Counted from the stretch's first letter, positions 48,464 through 59,299 are shown. The stretch is 64,000 nucleotides of DNA from Centrapalus pauciflorus (GCA_020465985.1 JAANYP010007092.1:62001-126000); one strand, 5' to 3'. Made by a program: numbers and translations. The notes: generated from the sequence alone by a model not told the origin.

Positions 48464-48517
48464 TTCTTCTAGAACATACTTCTGTTCTTCGTTCTCTTCC
48501 ATTTCAATCCTATAAAT
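48464..48517 (+). promoter_or_regulatory. Core promoter of HSP copy 2: heat-shock element and TATA box
   Basis: TTCTTCTAGAACATACTTC (48464-48482) contains a perfect TTCTAGAA (48467-48474) with flanking TTC blocks. TATAAAT is at 48511-48517, about 115 bases before the ATG. It is homologous to the promoter of copy 1 and has a better heat-shock element. Confidence 0.8.
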
Positions 48518-48630
48518 TCACGATCGAAATTCTTGTTTCATCGTCCAGAAATCAAAAAATCTCTCAATAGTTGCTTTCATCATTCAATTTGCTCGAATTT
48601 CGAAGAAGATTAACGAACGCCTAAATCGAA

Positions 48631-49131
48631 ATGGATATCAGTCTGATGGGTTTGGACTCACCTTTCATGCGTAGCCTCTCTAACCTCCACCACATCCTCG
48701 AAGCTGCCGACGACAACACCGCCGGAAACAAATCAAACAACGCCGGACCTACTCGCACTTACGTCCGTGACGCCAGAACAATGGCTGCAACTCCGGCAGA
48801 CGTCAAGGAATATCCAAATTCCTATGTGTTTGTCGTCGATATGCCTGGATTGAAATCTGGAGATATTAAGGTTCAGGTGGAGGAAGATAATGTGTTGGTG
48901 ATTAGTGGAGAGAGGAAGAGAGAACATGATCAGGAAGAAAAGGAAGGAGTTAAGTATGTACGGATGGAAAGGAGGATCGGAAAATTCATGAGGAAGTTTT
49001 CGTTGCCGGAGAATGCTAACACGGATAAGATATCGGCGATTTGTCAAGACGGAGTGCTTACGGTGACGGTGGAGAAACTGCCGCCACCGGAGCCGAAAAA
49101 ACCGAAGACGATCCAGGTTCAGGTTGCTTGA
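48631..49131 (+). CDS. Class II cytosolic small heat-shock protein, copy 2
   Basis: It encodes 166 residues starting MDISLMGLDSPFMRSL. The layout matches copy 1: a variable N-terminal arm, VRDARTMAATPADVKEYPNS, the alpha-crystallin domain from about residue 49 to 150 with GVLTVTV, then PPPEPKKPKT and a terminal IQV. It is an intronless ATP-independent chaperone of the cytosol. Residues 75-166 are identical to residues 72-163 of copy 1, and the coding DNA of that half differs at only about a dozen positions. The N-terminal third has many replacements and a 3-residue length change. This pattern suggests gene conversion or strong constraint. The 3' flank also matches for about 50 bases. Confidence 0.97.
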   Translation: MDISLMGLDSPFMRSLSNLHHILEAADDNTAGNKSNNAGPTRTYVRDARTMAATPADVKEYPNSYVFVVDMPGLKSGDIKVQVEEDNVLVISGERKREHDQEEKEGVKYVRMERRIGKFMRKFSLPENANTDKISAICQDGVLTVTVEKLPPPEPKKPKTIQVQVA

Positions 49132-49670
49132 AGAGTGGAATTGGAATGTGGAATCTGCAGATTTGGTACTTTTTCTATGAATAATCTTCATCTTTCGGTG
49201 TTGGTTGAATTTCGAATCTCGATGATTGAAGATCGGTTTACATGCGTTTTGATCTTTTGAAAGTTGTAATTTGGAAATGAATGTTTAGTTTAATTATGGA
49301 TTATTTTGTTAATTTTATGGGTTTAAGGCCTTGAAGGCATGCGGAGTACGTTCCATGCCGCATGGGGAGACAATCGATGCTGCTGGGAACACCATCTCAT
49401 GGTTTTTGGTCCTGAGCTCGTGTTAGAAAATAGGAATTCGAATAACAATAATCACTTGCATAATTTTAGGATTGTGTTTACAACACTTTTTGGAATTAAT
49501 TTTAGGATTATGTTTACAAGACTTTTTGAAATATGTAATTCGACTTTATGTCTGTGTATCACGAATTCATGTATCAAATATGAGATGATCCAAGAAATAA
49601 GTTTGGATTTCAAGTTTTATCGAAACGAAACATTTGTTTCAATCTGCATTCTTGACGAGACAAAAATCAT
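49132..49670. other. 3' flank of HSP copy 2
   Basis: Likely 3' UTR at first (GAAGAGTGGAATTGGAA). Then comes a near-duplicate phrase TTTAGGATTGTGTTTACAA and TTTAGGATTATGTTTACAA at about 49466 and 49501. An open frame at 49339-49734 has no recognisable domain and runs into the hAT element, so it is not accepted. Confidence 0.5.
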
Positions 49671-49678
49671 AAAAATAC

Positions 49679-50536
49679 CAGTGGCGGATCCAGAATTTTA
49701 TATTATCGGTGTCATTTTTTTAGAATACGTTTAATACTTAAATTATCGAAATATTTTCTAAGATGGATCGGGTCATCGAACGGGTTGCCAACACAAAATT
49801 AACAAATAAACAAGAATTTTCTAAATGAAAATAAATTTAACAAATAAACACTTAGCATTTAATTTGCCCATTAACCTAACATATACAATAAATAAATATT
49901 TCAGTAAATTAAATATCTATACTTTATAATTCAGCAAATTAAACATATACACTTAACAAATAAACACTTAAAATGAGAAATAAGAAATACAGTTTTTTAT
50001 ACCTAGAGAGAGGAGACCGACAGGCTAGATAGAGAGAGAGACCGACAGAAGGACAGAATTCCAGAAACGTGGTCTCTCGTCCGTCGTCGGTGGTGTCGAT
50101 TGCATCGTCGTCGGTCTTCGTCGAGACAGAGAACTCAGAAACGCTGAAGGCTCAAGCAGTGAAGACGTGAAACGTGGCTGAAGTCAATGAACTTATGAAA
50201 GCGATTAAGAGTTTTTCTGAGGTTTGGGTTGTATTTTTTGTGGGCATTTTATAAAATTTTTTGAGCTGATTATTTATTTTTGTTTTTATTTTTTGTTGGG
50301 CCTTTTTTTCTTTCAAATTTTTATGATTAGAACTCAGTAATATTTCAATTAATTTGAGTAAAAAAACAACAAGTATGAATCAGATTTGTTTATAATGATT
50401 TTTATAAATTTTTCGTAGGTGTCACTCAAAAAAAATCCTAAGTGTCACTTGAGTTTTTGATACATACGTACATCAGTATTTTGAAAATTTATCGGTGTCG
50501 AGTGACACCCGTAAATTCATACTAGGTCCGCCCCTG
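49679..50536. mobile_element. hAT-type non-autonomous element, 858 bp
   Basis: The ends CAGTGGCGGATCCAGAATTT and (reverse complement) CAGGGGCGGACCTAG are typical hAT termini. A perfect 8-bp duplication AAAAATAC flanks it (49671-49678 and 50537-50544). Both subterminal regions carry GGTGTCA-type motifs. The middle (about 50000-50190) is GC-richer with GAGAGAGAGACCGACAG and TCGTCGTCGG, perhaps a captured first-exon region. Confidence 0.93.
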
Positions 50537-50544
50537 AAAAATAC

Positions 50545-51138
50545 ACACTTCCTTTGTCTTTCTGTCATCGCAAACAACTTAGGTATATAAAGTTGGTATC
50601 ACGGTTAATTTAGTTACATGGGTAATGGTTAGTTATGATAGTTAAACTACCAACTTCTAATGTTTGGTCATCTATTTAGATCATAAACCATTCAACGAAA
50701 TAAATAATGGAGTTTGCTTCTGGTTGGTGCATTGCCCCGCATCTCGCCTGCTGACCTACGTCAGGGTCCACTCAACACCTCTAAAGCTTGAATTATAGAT
50801 AAGTTTAGTTTTAGCTTTCCTCACATTCTAAAATTACTAACATCTCGCCCTAAGTCTTCGGTTACCCGTTAGAACAAATCCATTATTGATGAAACTGTAT
50901 TATTGTGTGTTTTCGGTAGTTTTAAAGGCTCATATATGCATTTTTCACTTTGTAACTTCGTAACTTCATTACTTTTACGTGATATTTCTTTTTCAGGGTC
51001 AGAAAGTCATTTAAAAACACCTCGAAAAAATTCAGCTCTAGAGGCGCAGGTCATGGAGTAGGGATACACCCCCTATGCTCCAAACAACTAAGATTTAAAG
51101 TTAGAGAGCAGATCCAGCTCAGACTGGCGTACCCCCTA
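50545..51138. other. Flank of the viral inverted repeat, no gene
   Basis: No ORF was seen. CTGACCTACGTCAGG near 50751-50765 holds an ACGTCA/TGAC pair like a bZIP (as-1-type) site, about 410 bases upstream of the TATA box at 51177. Whether it belongs to the viral promoter is unclear. Confidence 0.4.
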
Positions 51139-51176
51139 GCCCGGGAGGTTATGTACACATCCACCCACCCACATTG

Positions 51177-51188
51177 TATATAAATAGG
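51177..51188 (+). promoter_or_regulatory. TATA box in the left arm, reading right
   Basis: TATATAAATAGG on the plus strand. Transcription from it would pass through the left arm, the loop and the right arm. Confidence 0.6.
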
Positions 51189-52363
51189 GCCATTGGCCTC
51201 CATGAAATAATATGCCTTGAATTCCCTTTCAAATAACACTTTGTGTTTTTCTCTCGAATCTGTTGAAGCTGAGCTTCTGAATAGCAGATTAAGTTCTGTT
51301 TAGGTACGGAGTACTTTTGAATAGCAGAACATATCCACCCATCAAAAACCCATCACCATAACAAAAAATAATAAAACCACCATCAACGTAGAAGAATCAT
51401 ACAACGAGGATCAACAATCTCCATCAAATATAAAAATACAACGACCACCAAGGTACACCTATAATTGCCATCATCTTTTTAAATCCATCGTCACATTCCA
51501 TCATACAATAAATACTCACTAGAAGCACAATCGTCCACTAAAAATATAAACCAACGTAAATACTATATAAATACTAGTAGCCTACAACATTCATCCATTT
51601 GAATTAAATTTACAACACCATATTATAATTAAAATTGAAAGATCCATCTCAATCCACTAAAACCAAAAATCTCTAGACAATAGGAATAACAATGATCATC
51701 TCCAACATATATCATAAATATTAGTCTAGGTGGATTTTTATAAAAAATTATGTCTAGGTGGATGGAGATTAGTTATTTGTGACAAGTGTATTTATGGATG
51801 TGATGGTTAATTAGAAATGGTGAAATATTTATGACATATGTTGGAGATGATCATTGTTATTCCTATTGTCTAGAGATTTTTGGTTTTAGTGGATGGAGAT
51901 GGATCTTTCAATTTTAATTATAATATGGTGTTGTAAATTTAATTCAAATGGATGAATGTTTGTAGGCTACTAGTATTTATATAGTATTTACGTTGGTTCA
52001 TATTTTTAGTGAACGGTTGTGCTTCTAGTGAGTATTTATTGTATGATGGCATGTTACGATGGGTTTTAAAAAGATGATGACAATTATAGGTGTACCTTGG
52101 TGGTCGTTGTATTTTTATATTTGATGGAGATTGTTGATCCTCGTTGTATGATTCTTCTACGTTGATGGTGGTTTTATTATTTTTTGTTATGGTGATGAGT
52201 TTTTTTGATGGGTGGATATGTTCTGCTATTCAGAAGTACTCCGTACCTCAACAGAACTTAATCTGCTATTCAGAAGCTCAGCTTCAACAGATTTGAGAGA
52301 AAAACACAAAATGTTCTTTGAAAGGGAATTCAAGGCATATTATTTCATGGAGGCCAATGGTCA

Positions 52364-52373
52364 TATTTATATA
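52364..52373 (-). promoter_or_regulatory. TATA box in the right arm, reading left
   Basis: TATATAAATA on the reverse strand, downstream (in viral sense) of pol and the short ORF. It is placed where caulimovirids have their pregenomic-RNA promoter. Confidence 0.65.
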
Positions 52374-52436
52374 CAATGTAGGTGGGTGGAGGTGTACATA
52401 ACCTTCCCTCCCCTCGACACGTGCAAACTCTAACGA

Positions 52437-52612
52437 CACATGCTAAAATAAGAAGAAAATTACAGACACGTACTAGACCTAATGACACATACTAAAAAAT
52501 AAAAAGAAAATTACAGACGTGTGTCTTATATGTCGACACTTATTTTACAAATACTGACGTGTGTCAAAACATTTGACACTCACATTTTGATGACGTAATT
52601 GGTTACGTCTTT
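52437..52612 (-). promoter_or_regulatory. Viral upstream promoter region: 48-bp direct repeats and as-1-like site
   Basis: Two copies of a unit with ACACATGCTAAAATAAGAAG and GAAAATTACAGACACGT lie at about 52437-52540. Near 52591-52610 TGACGTAATTGGTTACGTCT holds two ACGT cores in inverted arrangement, like the bZIP-binding as-1 element of caulimovirus promoters. They lie about 220 bases upstream of the TATA box at 52373. The functional role is inferred. Confidence 0.5.
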
Positions 52613-52749
52613 TACATTTTCTCTTTTGCAGGCTCCGCTAATGATGTAGGGCTCGTTTTGAATTTTGTCGGGTAACAGTGTTGCTAGTCTTGAAGTTTTT
52701 GAATCCTTTGTTTGAATGATAGCTTTGCATCTTGTCTTGGATCATCTCT

Positions 52750-52965
52750 TTAGGGGATGTAATTGTCCATGATTATATCATCTGGATCTGCTTCTTCTTT
52801 TGATGTTTGCGTTGCTTTGTCTTTTTTATTTATTGTTAAAAACTCTAATGCTCGTTGTAATTCTTTTTCTTCTCGAATAAAAGTTTCTCTTCGTCTGTTT
52901 AATGCTTGGATCTGCTCTCTTTTTTGTTTTAACTGGTGTTGGAGTTGTCTAACAATGGCTTCCAT
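52750..52965 (-). CDS. Short coiled-coil ORF downstream of caulimovirid pol
   Basis: It encodes 71 residues overlapping the end of pol by 37 bases. The first 45 residues are Gln/Lys/Arg/Glu-rich and likely a coiled coil; the end is acidic (EEADPDDIIMD). Its place after pol is where caulimovirids with a transactivator gene start that ORF, so it may be a truncated N-terminus. I do not recognise it by sequence, and it may not be expressed. Confidence 0.4.
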   Translation of the reverse strand: MEAIVRQLQHQLKQKREQIQALNRRRETFIREEKELQRALEFLTINKKDKATQTSKEEADPDDIIMDNYIP

Positions 52966-54920
52966 TCTCTTGTTAATGTATCTGCTATGTGATTATTGTC
53001 ACTTTTTATGTATTTGATGTATGGATGATATTGATGTAGTTGTAATTGCCAACGAATAAGTCTTCCTCGGCAATAGTCTTCTTGAAGTTTATATCTCCAA
53101 AATCCGGTGACATATTTTGAGTCGGTGTGTAGTTCGAATCTTGTTTGTATTAATTCTATCTTCCACTTTTTCAAGGTTCGAAGACAGGCAAGTGTTTCTC
53201 GCTCATGAGTGCTGTAGTTTTGTTCGGCTTGGGAAAATGTTCCTGAAATATATTTGCACAATTTGTGCTCATGTTTTTCGGTTTTTAATACTTCTGATGT
53301 TTGTGCTTCAAGTTTAGATTCGGGAATTTTATTTCCGTCAATATCTAAACCTAATAAATGCTTGCCATTTTTTATTGCTTTTAGGCATCCTGCCCATGTG
53401 TCATTTGAAACATCAGTTTCGACTATTAAGAAGTCTTCTACTTGTGGATTGTATAGTATTGGTAAAAGTTGTACTTTCTGCTTTATTTGTTGTACAATGT
53501 TTGTGTCCTTAGGACTCCATTCCCATTGAATTTTTTCAGATATTTTTCTTTGTAAAATTCTACGTTATTTTGCTAAATCTTTTAAAAATCCTTGTTCTGC
53601 AATATAATTTAAACATCCAAGAAGTCGTTGAATTTGTTTTCGGTCTTTTAGTTTATCTGGAAATAAGTTTAATTTTTCCTGAGTATTAGTAGTTAAAGAA
53701 ATGGTTCCGTTTTGGCCTATTTTTAGACCTAAATATTCTACCTCTGTCTGAAGTAGCTTGGATTTCTTTTTTGATAACACTAATCTTTTTTCTTTAATTC
53801 TTTGTAAAACAGTAAAAATTGCATTAATATGTTTCTGTTCATCTCCGTTTGTAAAAACGATGATGTCATCAATGTATGCTAAACATATATTTTCTAGTCC
53901 AAGTAAATTATTATCCATGAATCGCTGATAAATTGATGGTGCTTGTTTTAGACCAAATAGTAAAACATTCCATTCATAATGCTTCTGAGGAGGACGTGAA
54001 AAGGCTGTTAGTGGTTTAGTATTTTCATTTAATCGTAATTGCCAGTATCCTGATTTTGCATCAAATGTACTGAAATGAGTATTTCCCTTGAGTTTTTCTA
54101 GTATGTAGTCTTTTCTTGGTAATTTATAAGAATCTCCTATGGTTGCATCATTCATTTTCTTATAATTTATTACCATTCTTCTTTTTCCTCGTTTTATTTC
54201 ATTATGGTTTTCAACATAAAAAGCTGATGCTGAGTGTGGACTTGTGCTTTTTCTAATTATGCATTTTTCAAGTAACTGTGCACATTTCTCTGTGAATTCT
54301 TTTACATCCTTAATACTATATGATATTCTATTTGGGATATTAATTTCGGCTTTTGGGTCTTTTAATTGTATAATTATTTCTTTTTCGTTTTTACTTTTAT
54401 TTATATCAAGGGGGTTTTCACTACATACTTCTTCAAGTGTTTTATCGATAATCTCCTTTTTTAAAGTTAGCAAAATTTCTAATCCGAATTTTATTTCTTG
54501 TGCCAACATTCTTATTATTTCGTTTTGTTTAATTATTGGTGTTTCAATCATTCCTTTTGTTGGGTGTTTTAGACTAATAGTATCGTTGGTTTGTATAAAT
54601 GGTTGATATAATTTTAAAAAATTGTTTCCTATTACTAAATCAATTCCAGAGTCATATTGGTATATTGTTGGTGCTGTAAAAGCTATTTTTTCAACAACAA
54701 TATCCATCATTTTTCCTACGTACCATATTTCATGTATAGATTTATCTGCTACTATAATTTTTAATGGTTTTGTTAATTTTTCCCAAACTTTTAATATTTT
54801 TCTTTCTCCAAAACATAGAGTTGCTCCTCTATCTATATATGCAAAAATTCTTTTTTCTTGAATATTTGTTGCTACGAAAGTTGTATTTGGGCTTGCTTTA
54901 TTTATAATTCTTTTACTCAT
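52929..54920 (-). pseudogene. Endogenous caulimovirid polymerase (protease-RT-RNase H), one stop
   Basis: The ATG at 54920 overlaps the end of the coat ORF by 8 bases, as in related viruses. In order come an aspartic protease region with a DRGA motif where the active site should be D-S/T-G, RT with FDAKSGYWQ, FGLKQAPSIYQRF and the catalytic YIDD, then RNase H with ETDVSND, ERETLACL and HTDSKY. The reading frame is open along its length except for one TAA at 53567-53565 between RT and RNase H. The polymerase copies pregenomic RNA to DNA. The changed protease motif and the stop make it inactive. Little decay suggests a fairly recent insertion (inference). Confidence 0.92.
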
Positions 54921-56028
54921 CGGAATCTGTTGTATATGCGTATGTGTCAATGTCAGAGCTTAAATCTGAGTCTTCTAATGGTTCATATCCTAGATCATAT
55001 GCTATTCTTAATATTTCTGTTTCTTTCTTTTTTCCTTTATTGGGACATTCATTTGCATAGTGTCCTTCTTCTTGGCAAAACCAACACTTACATGTCTTTT
55101 TATTTGATGGACAATACTTTGCTTTGTCTTCTTCTTAAAATTTTTTTTTATATTGCCTTCTATCTCGAAAATATTTCATTCCTTGTGATCTTTTATAGAA
55201 GCGTTTATATCTAGTGTGATATCTTTGTTTTTTCCATCTTCGTTGTTTTTCTTCACAACCGTATCTTCCTATTATATTTGTTTGATTATCACAACATAAT
55301 TTTATTTTTGCTTCACTTTTAGCTGTTTGTCTAGCACATTCTTGTTGCATCCATGCTTTTAAAACGGAAATTCGTGCTCCTAAGGTGTCTAATAGTCTTT
55401 CTCCATCATGGATATTGTTATTATAGCATTCTGTAACTTTGCTGCACACAGCTTGTGATAATTTATTATAAAACATTTCTAGTGCTACTCTTTGTCTTTC
55501 ATGCTCTAATCTATAATATTGGTTGGAAAATTCACATATGAATGAGTCTAGATAACACATATTGAATATTTGTAAATTTGTGATGTGCCAAAAGGCTTGT
55601 GCTCTAAATGCTTCATCTGATTTATCTGATCCTGATATTTTTCCGGTAAATTCTAAAATTATAATTCTAACAATATTTTCGAATGTCGTAATGGCGTCAG
55701 TTGTGGCTAATCGGGTTTTTTCTTCTTCAGTTAATGATTCTAAAAATTTGTATACATTTCCGTGTGTTTTATGAATTATATAATTTAATAATTGTCTTGG
55801 TTGTAGGTTTCGTAGTTCTTCCGTTAATTGTATTTGTACTCCTATTTTACTATTCCATTCTATTATTTTTGATTCTACATCTTGTTCGCAATCAATATTA
55901 AGAATATCAGTTGTTAAAGGTGATATCGGTATTTTTGGGATATATTGTTGAGGTATTTTTACCCACTTATTTTCTTTATTTCTTATCATTCCTTGTCCAT
56001 ATAAATGTTTTTCATATTCGGTAGGTAC
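54913..56028 (-). pseudogene. Endogenous caulimovirid coat protein, main part
   Basis: This follows in phase from the N-terminal part beyond the solo LTR. It has a long central region typical of caulimovirid capsids, then a Lys/Arg-rich tract (KKQRYHTRYKRFYKR) and a CCHC zinc knuckle (CWFCQEEGHYANEC), then an acidic tail. One TAA at 55137-55135 separates the basic tract from the zinc knuckle. The protein would package viral DNA; the knuckle binds nucleic acid. It ends at 54913 inside the start of pol. Confidence 0.9.
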
Positions 56029-56033
56029 ACTAT

Positions 56034-58228
56034 TGTGACACCCTTGCCACATTAACCACCAATTACCATTCACCCAGGATTATTCACCAACAAACAGATA
56101 TATAATGATCTGATACCTTAATTAAAGTGCGGAAGCAAAATACATAATAAAATAATACAAATGTGTCAAACACCCTATGGTGCTACATAGGTTACACATC
56201 TAAGTCTACAAATCCAAATGTATTACATCATCCCCAAAATTATTACAACATTGTTTTCCATAGAACAAATACCAAGATAAACAGTGGAAATCTTCAAGTC
56301 ACTTCAATAAACGTCCTAGCTAGACGGTCCCGCAGCGGATTTCCCTTTTCCTGTAAAAATTCAACAACTGAAGGGGTAAGCTAAAGCTTAGTGAATACCA
56401 TATGATTTTACACATTCTACAAATCATTATGATGCCACCCAGGGTAACCGCGGTAACACATACCGTATACCCCACACGTACTCCAAGTACGCAAACCCGA
56501 GCCGCAGCTCCTTCGAGCTGACACTCGGCATAAGAACAACCAACCATCTGAGGCAGACATTACATCGGGGATGACCTACTGTCTATCCTGACCACAGAGG
56601 TGTCAAACTCTTGGTCATATAGCACAGTAACATCAGAGTACAGATGCGACCACGCAGGTCCATCGAAAAGATGCACAACAAATGAACGGACATGCAACAA
56701 ATATGAATGTGCATCAACATAAACGCATGTTAGTAGAATGCCAAACGAACATGAAACAACATGCCTCAGCAGGCAATGCAAACATAATGCAGATGCAGCA
56801 ATGTTAAAATCAAAGGTACTCACAGTGGGTGCGTTATTAATCTTTTAGCAATATTATTTCTCCTCGGAATTTCAACCGGATCAACCAAGTACCCCACTGT
56901 GGGTTAAACAACACCACAAGGGACCTGTAAGTCATTTGTAACAACACATTGTGTTAATATCTTGTTTAATTCCATAAAACTTAATTTTTATAAGTTTTTA
57001 CCATTTTTGATCCTAAATTCGGATCCATGTCCGAATTCGGACCCCACCCAAATTCGGACCCCCAGTTCGGTTCTCATATGAACCCTAATTCGGTCCCAAT
57101 ATAAGCCCTATTTCGGACCACATGCTAGTTCGGACCATATCCGAATTCGGTCTCCAACCGAATTCGGACCCTCATCCGAATTCCAACACTTAGAAATATT
57201 TTCTTTCAGTTTTGATAAATCAACTTTTCAGGACCCATCCGAATTCGGGCCCTATCCGAATTCGGATTCCTACCGACGTACAACACTTGTAAATTTTTCT
57301 ATATTAAATATCCTGAAGTTTGGGCCTCATCCGAATTCGGACCTGATCCGAGTTCATCTCGGATCCGAATTCGGATCCCACTGTGTTCATACATGTGCAG
57401 TTTTGTCAATTTCAGATTTAATTCCATCGTTTTTGGTACTAGTTCAATACATGGAATAACTTACACAAACTAAAATACATCTATTTTCAACACTTTTAAC
57501 ACTAATATTAACACTATTACATATCAATTAAAACCCATTATGCTCATTTTGTTCCATCCGTAGAACACACACACTAAAACACACACGAATCTCTAAAAAT
57601 CGTACTTAGAGGCTGAATCAGGATCTGAAATTTGATACATATCATCCTAAACACCCGATTTAAACATATTCATAACAATAACGAACATGCATTAACATTT
57701 GCTACTCCAATCTATAATTTCGGATTTTTACAAAACCGAACACAAAACCATCAATTTTGAAGAATTTGTGAAATGTTTACCTCAATTCGTTAATTGCAGA
57801 TGTGATAGTTCCTTGTGTGCAACCTTGATTTCAATTTTCAGACTTCGAATCCACGATTTTTATGATCTTCAGTTTGTAGAGGGAGAGAGAGCCGAGAGAT
57901 GAGAGATTGTAGAGAGAGAGTGTGATATTTCAAATGAAAGACCCTTTGGTCTTTTATTCCAAAATTCCAACTTTAGCATTTTTAGTCTCTCAACTTATCT
58001 GGTTCCATAAAATACTGATTTTTGTAAAATAAAGAATTCCATCTTTATTTATTATCCTTAATACTTAAATAATTAGTTTCACTTAAATAAATTGAAATTT
58101 CTAAATTTTTCCATAATATGCAATCAACTTCCATAAATTCAAATACATAATCATTTTCAATAATTTAACTTAATACAAAATTTATCTAGTTATCCCAATT
58201 ACAATAAATTAAATCCGAGGATGTTACA
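56034..58228 (-). mobile_element. Solo LTR (Ty3/gypsy-type) in the viral coat ORF, 2195 bp
   Basis: The plus strand runs from TGTGACACCCTTGCC to GGATGTTACA, with the perfect 5-bp duplication ACTAT at 56029-56033 and 58229-58233. The ends resemble those of the other gypsy LTRs (TGTAACATCC). A reverse-strand leader with GAGGTAAAC (GT at 57780-57779) and a cluster of CCGAATTCGG palindromes lie inside. There is no internal coding region, so it is a solo LTR. Confidence 0.93.
57030..57385. repeat. Cluster of CCGAATTCGG palindromes in the solo LTR
   Basis: A dozen or more variants of TCCGAATTCGGACC occur in about 350 bp with irregular spacing. The palindrome includes EcoRI-like GAATTC. No function is known to me. 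Confidence 0.8.
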
Positions 58229-58233
58229 ACTAT

Positions 58234-58435
58234 AATCAAATTGTCTTTGGAAATCTTCATTTAAATATGATTGTTTTCTTTTTCTTGTAGTAAAATTGCT
58301 ATAAGGATTTTCATATGGATTTTCGTCTGAACTATAATCATATATTATTTCTGCTTCTTCCTCAGTTTCTTGAGGAATATCTAGTGATGCCATTAATTTA
58401 GTGAGAGTTTCTATTTGTTCTTCAAGGTTTTCCAT
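58234..58435 (-). pseudogene. Endogenous caulimovirid coat protein, N-terminal part
   Basis: The ATG at 58435 opens an acidic segment (about 67 residues, with EETEEEAEIIYDYSSDENPY), as seen at the N-terminus of caulimovirid coat proteins. It is cut by the solo LTR. Counting one copy of the target duplication, the two halves are in the same frame, so the insertion alone broke this end of the gene. Confidence 0.85.
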
Positions 58436-58451
58436 TTTATCATGTATTTAT

Positions 58452-58616
58452 TTATAGTTTTGAATTTAGACGATTTATTTTTTCTATCTCGTTTTCTTTA
58501 TGTAGTTTTAAAATTTTGAATTTGAACTTAAATGCTTGCTTTGGGGATGGACGAAATATAGGGTCATAGAGTTTTGTATCTTGGTCTTCATTATTTAAAT
58601 ACATATCCAACCTTTG
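58452..58616 (-). pseudogene. C-terminal end of the ORF upstream of the coat gene
   Basis: An open reverse frame ends with TAA at 58454-58452, just 16 bases before the coat ATG. It contains DMYLNNEDQDTKLYDPIF and a Lys-rich tail. It is cut at 58616 by the next LTR, so its identity (virion-associated, movement or other protein) cannot be settled. Confidence 0.6.
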
Positions 58617-58813
58617 TGTAACATCCTCAAATTTAATATAATAATTAAACCACTAATTATACATTTCACCGATAATTTGGTGAATTAATTATGTTATCCG
58701 ACACGAAAGTATTGATTTAATAATCATTCAAGAGAATATATATATATATTAACGTTAATTTACAAAGCTGAAGAAAAGGGTAAACTCGACTCATATATAT
58801 ATGTGAGTATGTA

Positions 58814-58814
58814 T

Positions 58815-58880
<66 letters not shown>
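58814..58880. repeat. (TA)n microsatellite, left of MITE A copy 2
   Basis: TA dinucleotides with one CA interruption. Confidence 0.95.
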
Positions 58881-58884
<4 letters not shown>

Positions 58885-59296
58885 CAGGTTCATCAGCGTA
58901 CCTATAAGATTCCAGCGTACCCAGCGTACCCTAATGTGAATGATCATTCACATATATTTTTTTTGAATAGACATATATAAGACAACATTATAAGACTTTT
59001 TTTCAAAAGAAGTAACATCATAAATATTGTGAATGGTAAAAAAAGATCATGTGAATGGTCATTCACACCATTCACATGGTGTGAAATGACCATTCACATG
59101 GATGACCATTCATATAAATATGCATTGAGCATTCACATAATTTTTAAGGACGCAGAATATGTGAATGTATGTGAAATTCATATATCATGTGTATAACATT
59201 AAATTAAACATGGTTATGAGAAAAAAATTTTAAAAAAAGTTTTTTAAGGTTGGTACCTTCGGGTGCACTTGATTTCGAGAGGTACCTTTTTGAACC

Positions 59297-59299
<3 letters not shown>
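58881..59299 (+). mobile_element. MITE family A, copy 2, bracketed by (TA)n
   Basis: It starts GAATCAGGTTCATCAGCGTA and ends TTTTTGAACCTGAA, giving a short inverted terminus TCAGGTTCA. The interior holds CATTCACATG/CATGTGAATG palindromes. It is homologous in reverse to 18230-18684. TA microsatellites lie directly on both sides. Confidence 0.8.

Larger units (their letters stand above)
51139..52410. repeat. Large inverted repeat of a viral-like promoter and leader
   Basis: The left arm 51139-51722 and the right arm 51820-52410 are near-perfect inverted copies separated by about 97 bases. Paired landmarks include GGTTATGTACAC, ATTGTATATAAATA, GGCCTCCATGAAATAATATG, CTTCTGAATAGCAG, ACTAGTAGCCTACAA and CATCTCCAACATATATCATA. 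The right arm follows the caulimovirid pol region on the reverse strand, so the repeated unit is probably the viral intergenic promoter and leader (inference). The TATA boxes face inward. Confidence 0.88.

Noticed and set aside
53254..55214. Plus-strand frames over the viral pol and coat region
   Set aside because: Shadows of the reverse-strand viral ORFs.
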